Below are positions 47,893 to 58,416 of a stretch of 64,000 nucleotides of DNA, in pieces (position 1 is the first letter of the stretch; each line of letters starts with the position of its first letter). The position numbers and the translations under genes were made by a program. Under the pieces are notes generated by a model that was not told the origin of the DNA, ran no database searches, and saw only the letters and a program-made list of their open reading frames with translations. The stretch comes from Rosellinia necatrix (lineage: Eukaryota; Ascomycota; Sordariomycetes; Xylariales; Xylariaceae). The DNA lies in assembly GCA_021209875.1 (NCBI GenBank), contig JAGYVD010000004.1, forward strand, positions 3,038,001 through 3,102,000. The letters are read 5' to 3'.

Positions 47893-49935
47893 ATGGCTAC
47901 AGTACCTGGCCTCCCCCCCCCGCATACGTCGACCCTACCTACCAGACCGCTCATGAAGCAGTCTTCTCAACGCCATTGACAGCCAAAATTGAACGTGTTC
48001 TGCCACCCGGCGTATCCGACGGCGATTTCTCTAAGGCTATAGAGAAAGCGGTCAGGGTGCTGGGGGGAAAATGCCGTTTTTACGGGTGACGACCTCAAGT
48101 ACTATGTTGACCCCTACGACATTCCGGAGGCGGGTAAGGCAAGGAATGTACCAAGTGCTGCTGTCTGGTAAGGCAAAGCTATTCCCCAACCCGCACTCCA
48201 ACGTCGTCAGGGGTGGGTTCAATGCTGAGTGCCTGGCCATAAAAGTCCTTCGTCGGTCGAGGAGCTCCGCGAGTTTTTGAAGGTTGCGAATGAATACAAG
48301 ATCGCGGTTTGGACGTTCTCGCGCGGGAAGAATCTGGGGTACGTATGCCGACGGGTCGCTTTTGAAGAGCCTATTCCTCGCCTTGGGCTTCGCGCGTTGA
48401 TGGGGGAGTAGGTATGGTGGGCCGGCGCCGCGGATCCCGGGCTGCATCGCATTGGATCTCCACCGCATGAACAAGGTCGTCGAAGTGAACGAGAAGTTTG
48501 GATACGTCGTAGTCGAGCCCGGCGTCACATTCGGAGACCTGTACACCTTCTGTGCAGAGAAGAAATTGAAACTCTGGCCGAGCGTGGCATCATTGGGATG
48601 GGGAAGCGTTGTTGGGAACGTGAGTTCCCTACGTATTATGAATCCAGCGCATAGGCGTGTTAACAGAAGCAGACATTGGATAGAGGCATGGGGTTTATCC
48701 CGACAGCGGTACACCATGAGAATATCGCAGGAATGGAGGTTGTGCTCGCTAACGGCGACGTCGTTCGTACGGGCCAATACGCCATGACAACATCGCCGTC
48801 TGCGCATCTCACCAAGCTTACCTTCGGCCCCACGATCGATGGCCTATTCCTGCAAAGCAACTTGGGGATAGTGACTAAAATGGGCATTTACTTAACACCG
48901 CAGCCTCAATCGTACATGGCATGTTCATTTGACATGCCCGAGTTTGACGACGTCGCCACCATCGTGGACGTGTTCGGGGAGCTGCGCCGGAACGGCACCC
49001 TCCCGGCCATGGTCTACGTCTTCCACATCAACGAATGGGCCGCGATCTCCGGCAAGCGGTCGGATTGGTGGAAAGGCGAAGGGCCGATCCCGGAATGGCG
49101 GACGAAGGAGATGCAGAAGCAACTGGACGTCGGGAACTGGACCGTCAGGTTCGGGCTGTACGGCCCCACTGCCATCCTCGAGGCCCAGTATTCCGAGGTG
49201 CTGCGGGCCGTGACGGAGAAGGCACCGACGGGGAAACTGCAGCGGCTCACATTTACCGGGGAGGGCGGCGGCCTTCTAGAGGCCACCTCGGTCCCCCAAC
49301 CCCACGGCGGGATACGAGTGGGCGTCCCGAGCATGTGGAGCATACCGATGGTGGACTTCTACAACGTCAAGAAGGATTCCATCGGTGCTCACGGGGCGTA
49401 CTCGCCCATCGTGCCCCTGGAGGGGAAAGTCTTACTTGATTGGGTCAAGGCGGCAAAGAAGATCTATGAGTCTCAAGACTTTGATCTGCTATGCGACTTC
49501 TTCATGCATGAGCGATTTGCCTTATTTGTCTGCATGCTCTGTTTCGACAAGACAAGTGCCCAGCAGCGGATCGGCGTCGACAAGATTTTCCACGAGCTCT
49601 TTCAGGAAGGGTCGCGGAGGGGGTTTGCGAAGTACAGGGCGCATATTAACCACATGGGTACGTTCTCGCCGCACGCAATCCGCTTCGCGATGTATTCGGG
49701 ACTGACGGATAGCGCCCCCAGATCAAAACGCGCAATTATTCGATTTCAATAATCACGCTTATCGACGCTTCGTCGAGACATTAAAGGTGGGCACTATTCC
49801 CAAGTTGTCTAATGTTTGGAAATCCGGGCTGACCTAGGATAGGATTCTTTGGATCCTAATGGTATATTGTCTCCCGGGAAGATGGGAATCTGGCCGTCGC
49901 GACTCAGGGGTTCCGAAGTGCGGGCCTTACTATGA
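47893..49935 (+). CDS. Vanillyl-alcohol-oxidase-type FAD oxidase (4-cresol hydroxylase family), with homopolymer frame breaks
   Basis: Exons: 47893-48167, 48246-48338, 48412-48619, 48673-49786, 49843-49935. The FAD-binding half shows VFTGDDLKYYVDPYDIPEAG, PSSVEELREFLKVANEYKI, SRGKNLGYGGPAPRIPGC, VVVEPGVTFGDLY and LDRGMGF. The C-terminal half shows YRAHINHMG, where VAO has its phenolate-binding Tyr-Arg pair, and DPNGILSPGKMGIWP, the family's closing motif. VAO enzymes oxidise para-substituted phenols using covalently bound FAD. The frame requires one G fewer in the run 48062-48067 and one C fewer in 49715-49719; with that, exon lengths and phases agree. The start is uncertain: ATG 47893 is separated from the coding frame by a C9 run (47913-47921), unless an upstream exon exists. 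It is either an assembly-damaged active gene or a young pseudogene. Confidence 0.75.
48062..48067 (+). other. G6 homopolymer, inferred one-base frame break in the VAO-type gene
   Basis: Upstream frame reads VRVLGGKCRFYG then stops; one G fewer gives VLGENAVFTGDDLK, as in VAO proteins. Confidence 0.7.
49715..49719 (+). other. C5 homopolymer, inferred one-base frame break in the VAO-type gene
   Basis: One C fewer turns DSAPRSKRAI-stop into DSAPDQNAQLFDFNNHAYRRF and makes the exon end in phase with the last exon. Confidence 0.7.
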
Positions 49936-50225
49936 ATCGCGTGAGGGATGCGGTTCGACATGTGCCCAAAATTTGCCACACTAGCAGGAACCAACAAGAC
50001 CAGGATCAACACAATGTGGTGTACATGCATAGAGTGGCTGAGACCTAAATATTGTCTCGCACATCTTCATCGCAGCCAACCCCATTATAAGTTCATATAA
50101 AAAATACAGACAAACCGGCGTGTAAACCAGCGTGTAAACTAGTGAGTAAATCAGTGTGTAAACCCATTGAGTGATTTGCGGGTAACCAAACACAATCGTA
50201 CATCCGTATTCGTAAACCAATTTGC

Positions 50226-51056
50226 CTATAACTTTGCCTTCTGGCTTTGGCTCTCCTTCCACTGCCTGACCCGCTCTTTCGCGTCTGCTGTTCTCCTATC
50301 GCCGCTAGCCGGGCGGCTGAACTGGCCGGCGGCATTGGGGCCCGTGACATCGAGCAGGGCCACGCTCTCCTTGTACATCTCCTCCTTCAGCAGCCCGTAG
50401 GAGCCCTTGGTGCCCTTGACGACGAGGTTGCGGTCCCTGATCAGGCCCAGCGCGGCGTCCAGGTCGCCGACGGCGTCGACGAGGCCGGCGTCGAGCGAGG
50501 CCTTGGCGTCGAAGCGCCTGGCCTCCAGCACGAGGGTGCGGTACACCGGGGGCGAGACCTTGAGGCGGAAGATGCTGGACAGCGGCGGGGGCAGGGGCGC
50601 GCCGAACTCGAGCTCGTTGACGCAGATGAAGCCGCGGCCGCTGCCGGTGAAGACGCGGTAGTCGTGGTGCATGGCTAGCATGATGCCGCCGGCGAAGGCG
50701 TGGCCGTTGACCAGGGCCACGGTGGGCATGGGGTAGGTCAGGAGCCGGCGGTACAGCGGGTACAGGCTGTCCTCCCAGAACGCGGGCGTCGACATGGCGA
50801 GGCCGAGGTCCAGGCCGTTGGAGTAGAACTTGCCGATGCCCGACGTGGTGACCACGACGCCCCTCTCGTGCTCGAGCTCGACCACGTCGAGCGCGGTGAG
50901 CATGGCGCGGCAGAATGAGGGCGTCAGCCGGTTGTCGCTGGGCGACGTGAAGGTGAGCAGGTAGACCTTGGGGGCCGGCGTGGTGCACACGATGCTACCC
51001 CCCGGATGCGACGCCTCCGCCGGGATGGGCACGGAGAACAACTCGGTCAACGCCAT
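50226..51056 (-). CDS. Peroxisomal enoyl-CoA hydratase/isomerase (crotonase family)
   Basis: A single exon of 276 residues. The crotonase fold is recognised by the oxyanion-hole strands (SGIGKFYSNGLDLG, residues 72-85; NGHAFAGGIMLAM, 118-129) and a following NELEFGAPLP with Glu148/Glu150. In Eci1/Dci1-type isomerases the catalytic Glu lies in this helix. The C-terminal tripeptide is AKL, a PTS1 peroxisomal import signal. The likely role is delta3-delta2 isomerisation or hydration of enoyl-CoA in peroxisomal fatty-acid breakdown. The CDS is extremely GC-rich at third positions, in contrast to the AT-rich island next to it, which argues for a well-expressed functional gene. It is convergent with the VAO-type gene, with 290 bp between stops. 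Confidence 0.9.
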   Translation of the reverse strand: MALTELFSVPIPAEASHPGGSIVCTTPAPKVYLLTFTSPSDNRLTPSFCRAMLTALDVVELEHERGVVVTTSGIGKFYSNGLDLGLAMSTPAFWEDSLYPLYRRLLTYPMPTVALVNGHAFAGGIMLAMHHDYRVFTGSGRGFICVNELEFGAPLPPPLSSIFRLKVSPPVYRTLVLEARRFDAKASLDAGLVDAVGDLDAALGLIRDRNLVVKGTKGSYGLLKEEMYKESVALLDVTGPNAAGQFSRPASGDRRTADAKERVRQWKESQSQKAKL

Positions 51057-52544
51057 GGTGGTGGTTTAATGGTTTGATGGTTTGATGGTGTAAATGGTTT
51101 GATGGTGAAGAGGTGGATTTGTTGCTGGGTTGGTTGCTGGATTGGTTGCTGGATTGGCCTAGACTGGGGAGCCGACGCCAGATATTTGATTCTCACTTCC
51201 GATCACAAGCAATTGCTTGCTGACCTATCCACCCCCGACACACAATGGCATGTAGATACTTAGTAGGTAGGCAAGTATGTAGTCGGTAATCAAGGAAGAC
51301 GGGCCTCGGTATCTCCACTTTAATCGAACTAACGATGCCCGCCAAAAAGGGATAGGAGGTACCTAATGCTACCTAGGTAGGCTGCTGTTAAACAGACGTA
51401 CTTACTTACATGATAGCTATTCAGGATATTTAATACAGCTAACGTCAGGCTAGATTTTTATTTTTATTATATATAAATCATGTAACTAGCGCGTTTGTAT
51501 AAGTAGATAAAAACTTTTTTTTTTAAAAAAAAAAAAAACGCTATCTACTTATAATATTATACTTAGGCAATATGTATATTTAAGTAGTATCGATGTTCAT
51601 ACTGCTGCTTAGCTTTCTCTAATAGGCTTAGATTCATTCATTTTAGCTCTCTGTCCATTGATGTACCTAAGTTAAGAGCCTAATCGATATGGATTGTTGA
51701 TTGATGCTGAGCCAAGTCTATATTGCTGGCTTGTCCTTTGAATCCTTTTGTATCCATCTGTTTATCCGTGTAACTAACCCTAAAACATTCTTCACGACAC
51801 CTTCTATTCATGAAGGCTTCCTATACGAAGACTTCCTCTGGGAAGCCTTCCTTTGGGAATGAGTCGTTTAAGTCGATGCCGTATATAAATAGTCTAGGAG
51901 ATAAATACTAAATTGAACTCTTCATCCCTTTTACACATACTCATGCCTACCACGAAGAGGCCAAATACCTAAAGATCGGAAGAGTTTTTAGCCGGTGCGT
52001 GCCCTTAAGGAAGGGAGGATGCCATAACCCATAGACACTAAAAACCAATAGCTTTACGAGTGACAAGATAAATAAGATGGTGTCGATGGTATTAAGCTTA
52101 TGAGCTGGCTAGGGCAGGGCTTCGCCCGCAGAACAGAAGTTTACGAGAAATAGATGTTATGTTAATTAATATAATATAAGCTTTATTTTTATCCAGCAAC
52201 TTAATATGAATATCTATGGTGGCACAGCCTAATAAGAAACTTTGCGGTCACGGAAAGTAAGGCCAGATGAGCTTGCAACCTTGGGGAAAAGACTAGCGGG
52301 CAATATATAAAGGTAGTGTTGCGGTGATCTGAGTACTGAATCAAGGGACTCCTAGACAGATCATGTGCTCCATCCAACACTCATGTCCTTCCAACTAGTT
52401 CCCCGTCCGTTCCTGCAGACACCTAGCTTCTCCTCGGCGAACAAACAACTGATATTTGTCACCAAGACTGTCGCGGTAATCCGAGCCCCCTTAGCAGATG
52501 ACCTAACGTTGGGCCGGACCTTCCTTAACCACGAAACGTTCTAT
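51057..52544. other. AT-rich spacer
   Basis: Contains the promoter of the crotonase gene, with TTTGATGGT and GGTTGCTGG repeats immediately upstream (51065-51155). A poly(T)/poly(A) hairpin lies at 51498-51553, followed by AT-rich sequence without a gene. Confidence 0.6.
51498..51553. repeat. Inverted repeat with poly(T)/poly(A) core
   Basis: TATAAGTAGATA (51498-51509) and its exact reverse complement TATCTACTTATA (51542-51553) flank T10 and A14 runs, so the unit can fold into a long hairpin. It could be a MITE-like relic or a simple palindrome. Confidence 0.85.
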
Positions 52545-53690
52545 TTAGTCAAACCTCGCATAAACCCTCCACACCAAATCTACCGCTGTAAGCTGACTCA
52601 AATCCAGCTGCTCGCCGTTTAGTAACTGGATCGTCCACTGAGTAAAAACGGTCGGATGCGCATGGACCTCGTCTCCGAACGACCCGTCGATATGGACCTA
52701 TCTGATGTCGCCGCTAGCAGTCATATCGTAAGAGACCCATGCGCTCTGCGGCCCGCGAGTGAAATGGAAGATCTTGCCATCTTGGATGTCCGCATATAGC
52801 CCCGAGGTCGAGATATTCAGGTCCACACGATACACCCCGTTGTGGAGATTCTCTGGTCGGGGCTGGGCGCCCCGGAGATAGGTCTGCAGGCCGGCCGCTC
52901 GGAAATGCGACCCATCTGTGAAGATGCTGGCGAAGCTCGTATCTCTTGCTAGATCTGTGCTCGGGGTGGGGTGAAGCTGGCGCTGTAGGTCTCGCCCTGG
53001 AGACCTGAGATGATCAACAGGCTGAAGTTAGATGGAAGCTGTACAGATTTGTTAGCATAGTTCTGTTGGTATACTTGGGCAAGGTTGGATTCGTTGCAAA
53101 ACTTACATCGTTAGATGACACCGTTTGGGTGAGTACTGGGGATGAATCTGTTAGCGGGTTGGGTGTAGAGGGTGTAGGTTATTTGCAGCGCATAGAGGCT
53201 TACACTGCAGGATTCGATCATACTTGGAGTTGACGGTGTTCATCGCTTCGCCGATGAGATACGCGTCAGTGCGAAACTAGGCCGCGGTCTTTTGAGAATC
53301 CAGCACTAGAGGACTGTCTTCCAGGGCCCAGTACTTATATGCCCATGCCATGTTACGCATCTGAATCGCCACCGAGGTCTGCATAGAAAGATAAGAGTCG
53401 TAGAACTTAGCTTCGGCCGCGGCATATTGCGCCGCTTCCCCAGTATACTTGCCGATTAGATCTTGGAGTTGATGAATATCCTCCTTGCATGTGATTACTG
53501 CCATCTTTGCCTGAACATATTCCTGTCCTGTCTTAGTGGCCTGAGCCTCTGCCTGAGCTAGCGCCTTCCCGTTAATGCTATACTTTTGTCGGGCCATCTG
53601 ATAACCTGCGGCTCCTCGGATGGCATGGGCGATTGCAAAGTCCAGCTGGGCGACAGATTCAAGGGCCCAAGTATCTCCCATGTGAGAAGC
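52545..53690 (-). pseudogene. Degenerate gene of unrecognised fungal family (helical plus beta-rich C-terminus)
   Basis: Read on the minus strand from about 53690: helical, Ala-rich sequence (ALESVAQLDFAIAHAIRGAA; AQAEAQATKTGQEYVQAKMA) runs to an in-frame TAG at 53277-53279. The same frame continues FRTDAYLIGEAMNTVNSKYD to an intron-like GTGTAAG. Further fragments VLTQTVSSND and FSLLIISGLQGETYSASF follow. A beta-rich end (HFRAAGLQTYLRGAQPRPEN; NISTSGLYADIQDGKIFHF) is interrupted by TAG at 52698-52700 and then continues VHIDGSFGDEV to TQWTIQLLNGEQLDLSQL, ending at 52545. Two in-frame stops in otherwise continuous coding-like sequence mark a pseudogene. I recall similar fungal hypothetical proteins but cannot name the family. 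Confidence 0.55.
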
Positions 53691-54060
53691 TCCTGGAGTG
53701 TCCAGCTTCGGGCGAAACATCTGCTGCGCTGAATCATCTGGTCTTGCTCGCACCCGTACTCGGACGACGGACTGTTTTCGTTCGGGTTGGCGGTCGAAAC
53801 ATCAACTAGATACGCATGGCATTTATCAGCGCTGCGATATCATCAAAACATAGAATTGATGGCATCCGAAATCTCCACGCTGCTAGATCTGTCAATGCAG
53901 CAGCTGTCTACCCAGAAAAAAATTAGACTATCCCTTTTGGCTTGGTTTCCGCAATGGTAAATCATTTCGTAACCAGCTTTTCCCTTCGCTGTACCATCTA
54001 CTACACCACGAAAGGTAACTTCTTCCTCATCCACTGCCCATATATACAACAAGATAGCTC
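53640..54060 (-). pseudogene. HET-domain (heterokaryon incompatibility) gene remnant
   Basis: Minus-strand reading from about 54052 gives AVDEEEVTFRGVVDGTAKGK, QAKRDSLIFFWVDSCCIDRS and EISDAINSMF, which match the HET-domain core (WVDxCCID, AINSMF). The expected RWYR is replaced by two tandem stops (53840-53845), after which the frame resumes YRSADKCHAYLVDVS, MIQRSRCFARSWTLQELL. RWY to stop-stop-Y needs only C:G to T:A changes, a RIP-like pattern. The remnant runs into the neighbouring pseudogene in another frame around 53690. Intact HET proteins trigger cell death on non-self recognition; this copy cannot be functional. Confidence 0.7.
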
Positions 54061-55184
54061 AAGGCGGGAATCTTATGTGTGTCACACGTATCTGGTGCCA
54101 AATACACGCTAAACCCAGATGATAAAAATTCAGACGGTACAACCACACTGTGTAAGGCTAGGGCATAAATAGCTGCCCGAGCCAGGATAGTTAGAACTGT
54201 CTTCCTTCTTCTCTATCGCTCCTTGAGAGACCAAGAAGATTATTATAATATGAAGCTATTCCTAACTCTCAAGCCAAGCCTTGTTACAGTGTGAAAAATT
54301 CAGCCAGCCCGAGTTCACCATTGGCTTTGAGTTGCAGTAGGCGCATGAGAGGCGTTCTGGGGGGGCCCTCACTCAGAAGGCCGTATGAAATAGGTGTAGA
54401 CGCGGTGATTGAATAAATATCTGTAGCTCTCGTACAGTAGACTTTAACGTAGTTGACTGTTATGAAATTGAACCCCTCTCTAGGAAGATTTCGATTATTC
54501 ATATATATGCATATGGAGACGATGTAAAGGAGGATATGTAAATCCTTGCTTAGGATTAACGAGGGAGTCTAGGGTGTTCCTTATTACTGGCCCCTGCTTG
54601 AACATAAGAGTTTATTAATATAGTGGTTAGGAATGGTGTGAATGGCGAACGTGTTGACGACTATTTCCCATATTCTTTGCGTAACTAAGCTTGAACGCGA
54701 GGACAAATACTCCTTGACCCGAGGTATGAAATACAAACGGTACCAGAAGAGAGACTAATATGTTCGTCCAGTGCATTCATGAAATAAGGGGGTGTAATAG
54801 TTTCGGATTGAAACTGCTCTTTTTAGTGGCGCACATAACATCAACCCAACTCGCCTAATCTGTCCAGCGTGTCTCAGAGATAACTTTTGAAGCCTTGCAA
54901 CCGCCACTTAGACACTAGTCAACCTTATTGCTTTCATCGTATGCATACACAATAACCCGTCAATGGAGTTAGTAAACCACATCCGTGCATCCACGACACT
55001 CGCGCAAGTTTCCATAGTAATCCATACACACACACACACACACACACGTGCGCACGCGCACCTAGACGAAGAATCTAGAATGAATCGTACATGTATGTAA
55101 AAGTTACGCACCCGAGCCAAAACGGGCCGCGAAACCGAAAAACTCCCTCCCCCCCTCTTCCAATCGCATAAAGCCTAGCGGAGC
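54061..55184. other. AT-rich spacer with (AC)n
   Basis: No supported gene. An (AC)n run lies at 55023-55048. The sequence is AT-rich like the neighbouring pseudogene island. Confidence 0.55.
55023..55048. repeat. (AC)n microsatellite
   Basis: About 13 AC units, followed by an alternating GTGCGCACGCGC stretch. Confidence 0.9.
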
Positions 55185-56913
55185 TCACTTGAAGCAAAAG
55201 AAGCCCGCGAGGCCCGAGAGCGGCTCGGGGTCCCTGCCCTCCCTTCTCTCGCGTCCGGCGGCGACCGCGTCGGCCGCCGCGCGCCGGCCGAACACGGCGC
55301 GCACGCCCTCCTCGAAGACGCCGTGGATGCCCTGGCCCGTCTTGGCCGAGCACTCGACGTACCTGGTAGCACCGAGCGCAGTGGCCGTCATACTGCCCTA
55401 CGTACGCGCGTGTGTCCCGTCAGGACCATGGACTATCATACAGCTAGAGACTGAAGAAAGACGAAAAAAAAAAAGAGGAATGAGAGGAAGAAAAGGGGAG
55501 AAAGGGGGAAAGGGGGAAAAAGGGGGGAAAGGGGGAAAAGGGGGGAGGGGGTTTTAAGATACGGACCTCTGTGGCGGTAATACGAGTCTCGAGGTTAGGA
55601 TATAGCGGCGACCAGAGGCCGGCGCCGACGCGCCGGTCCGTCTTGGTGCCGACGAAAAGTAGGGGCGCGCCGCCCGTATAGCGGCGGATCTGCGTGATCC
55701 ACTGTGGTTCGGCGGAACGTTTCCGTCTTGTCAGCACGCTGTCACCTAACGAGCGAGAATCGCAGTTGAGCTGGGTAGGAAGGCGGGCGAAAAGGGAGAC
55801 AAGTTTGAGGGGGGGGTTTTTTGGGTGGGGGCTACGAACCTTGGTGCGGGCATGGTTGAAGGACCGGATGCTGTCGATGCTGAAGCAGAGGAAAACCGCG
55901 TCCCAGGCCAGGTAGTTGAGCCGGCTGAGCTGCTCCAGCGCAACGTCGCCCGAGGTATCCCACAGCTCGATGTCGGTGTCCTGATCGTTAACTGCGACCA
56001 CCTTGTTAAAGAGCTCGTATTGCGTCGGTGTGTAATGCTGACGGGCATCGCGTGTTAGTTGGTCGGAGCATAGCAAGCACGGATGCAATGTCTGGGGATA
56101 AGTACCTCGGTGAAGGTGTCGCGATAGAAGCGTCTATATGCAGAGACTCTAGTCAGTATCACGGAAAGGAGAAAGGAGAAAGGAGGAGAGAAGAGGCTAG
56201 GGTGACGAGGTATCGTACAAAAGCAAGCTGGACTTTCCGCATTCGGAATCGCCCACGAAGACGAACCGCATCCTGGGACGGTCGATAAGTGCGAAGCTCG
56301 GGGTTCCAGGCGATGGCGTTGGTTCCGGAGCTGGCGTTGGGCCACGACGCAAGTGCGATCCGGGCCTCATAGAGGCGCTGGATTGGGCGCGGGATTTGAC
56401 GCTGGGCGTAGCGACGCGCTGATAGGCCTTAGAAACTTGGTGGACGAGGTTGCGACCCGAGTTCACCAGCTTGCTGCGACGCGTCCCTGTGGTTGATTGA
56501 TACATCGATGAGTCCGTCCTCGCTCGTTTATGGGGACGACCTTCAAAGCTGGAGTCATCCTCAGGGTCGTGATGCTAGGAACGGATTATTAGCCTTGCTA
56601 TACCAATGAATCACCTCTCCGCCGCGAGTGTTGGGCTGGTCCGGTCATTGGCCAGGATAGAGTATAGAGTATGGGTACGTACGAGAGAATGCTTGAGAAT
56701 ATGATAGCGAGCCGGCTCGAAGGGTTCTTCGCGTCGTGAAGGGCCCGGCAAGTCTCTTATCCACTTCATTACAGGATCTGTCGTCGGCTTCCAGAAATCA
56801 GAGAGGGAGAAAGTGAAGCTTCCCAAGGTCGGCACAGGGTGCCGTTGCGATCGTTCCTGTGGCGAGCCGGCGCTAGGCTTGGTCATTTCAGCAAATAGGC
56901 CATGGTCTTCCAT
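55185..56913 (-). CDS. Divergent Rho-like small GTPase with long N-terminal extension and no CAAX box
   Basis: Six exons: 56913-56683, 56574-56219, 56133-56106, 56037-55840, 55701-55567, 55397-55185. All phases agree; 386 residues. G1 is GDSECGKS (185-192). Switch I holds the expected Thr in HYTPTQYE. G3 is WDTSGD instead of DTAGQ. G4 is GTKTD (the Rho-type TKxD) and G5 is ECSAKTG. About 180 residues precede the G domain, against fewer than 10 in ordinary Rho proteins; they are basic, Ser/Pro-rich and contain HKRARTD. The C-terminus ends FFCFK, so it lacks the C-terminal CAAX prenylation box. Two donors are unusual (GTTCGT, GTCCGT). Rho GTPases control actin and wall synthesis; this one is best described as an atypical, possibly non-membrane Rho-like protein. 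Confidence 0.82.
55398..55566. repeat. Strand-asymmetric purine/pyrimidine tract in intron 5 of the GTPase gene
   Basis: The 169-nt intron holds about 110 nt that is almost all A/G on the plus strand (55448-55556), with GGGGAAA-type units repeated; the transcript carries the pyrimidine strand. Confidence 0.9.
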
Positions 56914-57437
56914 TTCCAGGGAATAAGGTACTGCTGATGATAAGTTGTAATGGTCATGCAGAGCGGATGTGGAGAGAAGGTCTGGGGAGCGAGCGCGTGG
57001 TGGATGGAAAGGAGGCAGACAGCGGGCGCGGGAGGCGGGGTGGGTTTTGCACGGATTGGCTTTAAAACGAGGGACAATCGCGGGTGGCCAATAGCATAAA
57101 ATTGATTCCGTCAAATGTGTTTTGTGTGGTGATTTGATTATTCCGTGTTTATTCCTGCCCAAGGGGATTCTGATGGTTGCTGGGGAACGCAGCGTCATAG
57201 GTGAATGTCAATACTAGTGAATGGCACCCATAACCACGGCCAACGGTCCCTACCCCTTCCCACAGAGCGCAAAGAGTGAGGCACAGACAAGTATTCTCGA
57301 CGCGTATTATGTGCTTGATACCAGGAACACATCGTCATCGTACTAGACTCCTCATACGAGTGACGCACTTACCTACCGTCAATTGTCGAAAGAGTTTGCC
57401 ACATCGTTCAGAAGCTGCCTTCCGGATGGCGAAGTAT

Positions 57438-57475
<38 letters not shown>

Positions 57476-58416
57476 TACTAACTTAGGTAGGTAGATAGCT
57501 TAATATAATGTCCATGTGACGAAAGTTACCTGCCCAAGTAGTCACTCTATCTCGAAAGTGCGAATGTCTTGACCATGAATACAGCTGATGCCGGTCAATT
57601 CACACTAAAACTTAGGTACCTACTTAGTACTTATTTAAGTAGGTTTGTTTACTTGCTAGGAAGGAAGGTTCACCCGGCGATACTTTCTAGACGAGCACCA
57701 CTAGGTGCATTACCCGCCTACTTGATGCAATCCAGTGCCAATCCAGATAGATTAGGTAGGTAGTTCATTAGTAGACAAGTAAAGACAACACAGGACCCCG
57801 TCTCTCCCGTTACCTTAAGTGTCTAACTTCACCTTCTCTGTTCGACATATGGGATAGCCGAAAATCATCAAGCCAAGATACCGCATTTCGTGTGAATACG
57901 GATTTTAATTGCTATATAGAATCAGCGTTATGCTACAATTAGTAAGGTGTGCTTGACGTCTCTCGTTTTCCGCCCTAACTACCTACCTAGGTAACGGTGC
58001 TTCGCCGACCTTGCCCCACAGCACCCGGTGTTTAGGGCCGGAGGATGCGGGGCAGCAGACGCGAGCGGGGTGGCCTGACGGGTTCTTGAGAGCACGCAGT
58101 GACCACCTTTCCCAATCGTAGCCTAAGGATATCATGTCGGGACGGTATATTTCGTGTATAAAGTAACTGGTTACACTGAGAATCAAAACAGGGCCCGGGA
58201 ATTATGCGCACCATGGAATCACTATGATGGATAATTATAGCCAAGCTTAGAAATCGACGGGACGATGGGTTGCCCCTCATCATGACACCATCTGATTTCT
58301 AATCAATCACCGAACTCACTTAAAAATCGACCTCTCCACTTCGGCTCTTAGAACTAGCTATATAAGATCCCATTAGGCGGCCAAAGCCGACCCCCAGAAT
58401 CTCGTGAATCCTGTGA
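56914..58416. other. Spacer between divergent genes
   Basis: Holds promoters for the GTPase (-) and the GST (+). An (AT)n run lies at 57438-57472, and TAGGTA/TACCTA motifs are clustered at 57480-57500, 57610-57650, 57755 and 57980. No supported coding region. Confidence 0.6.
57438..57472. repeat. (AT)n microsatellite
   Basis: A 35-bp alternating AT run after ATATC. Confidence 0.95.

Noticed and set aside
50305..50988. 227-residue second-frame open reading frame inside the crotonase gene
   Set aside because: Arg/His/Pro-rich translation in a shifted frame of a GC-rich gene; the crotonase frame carries all motifs.
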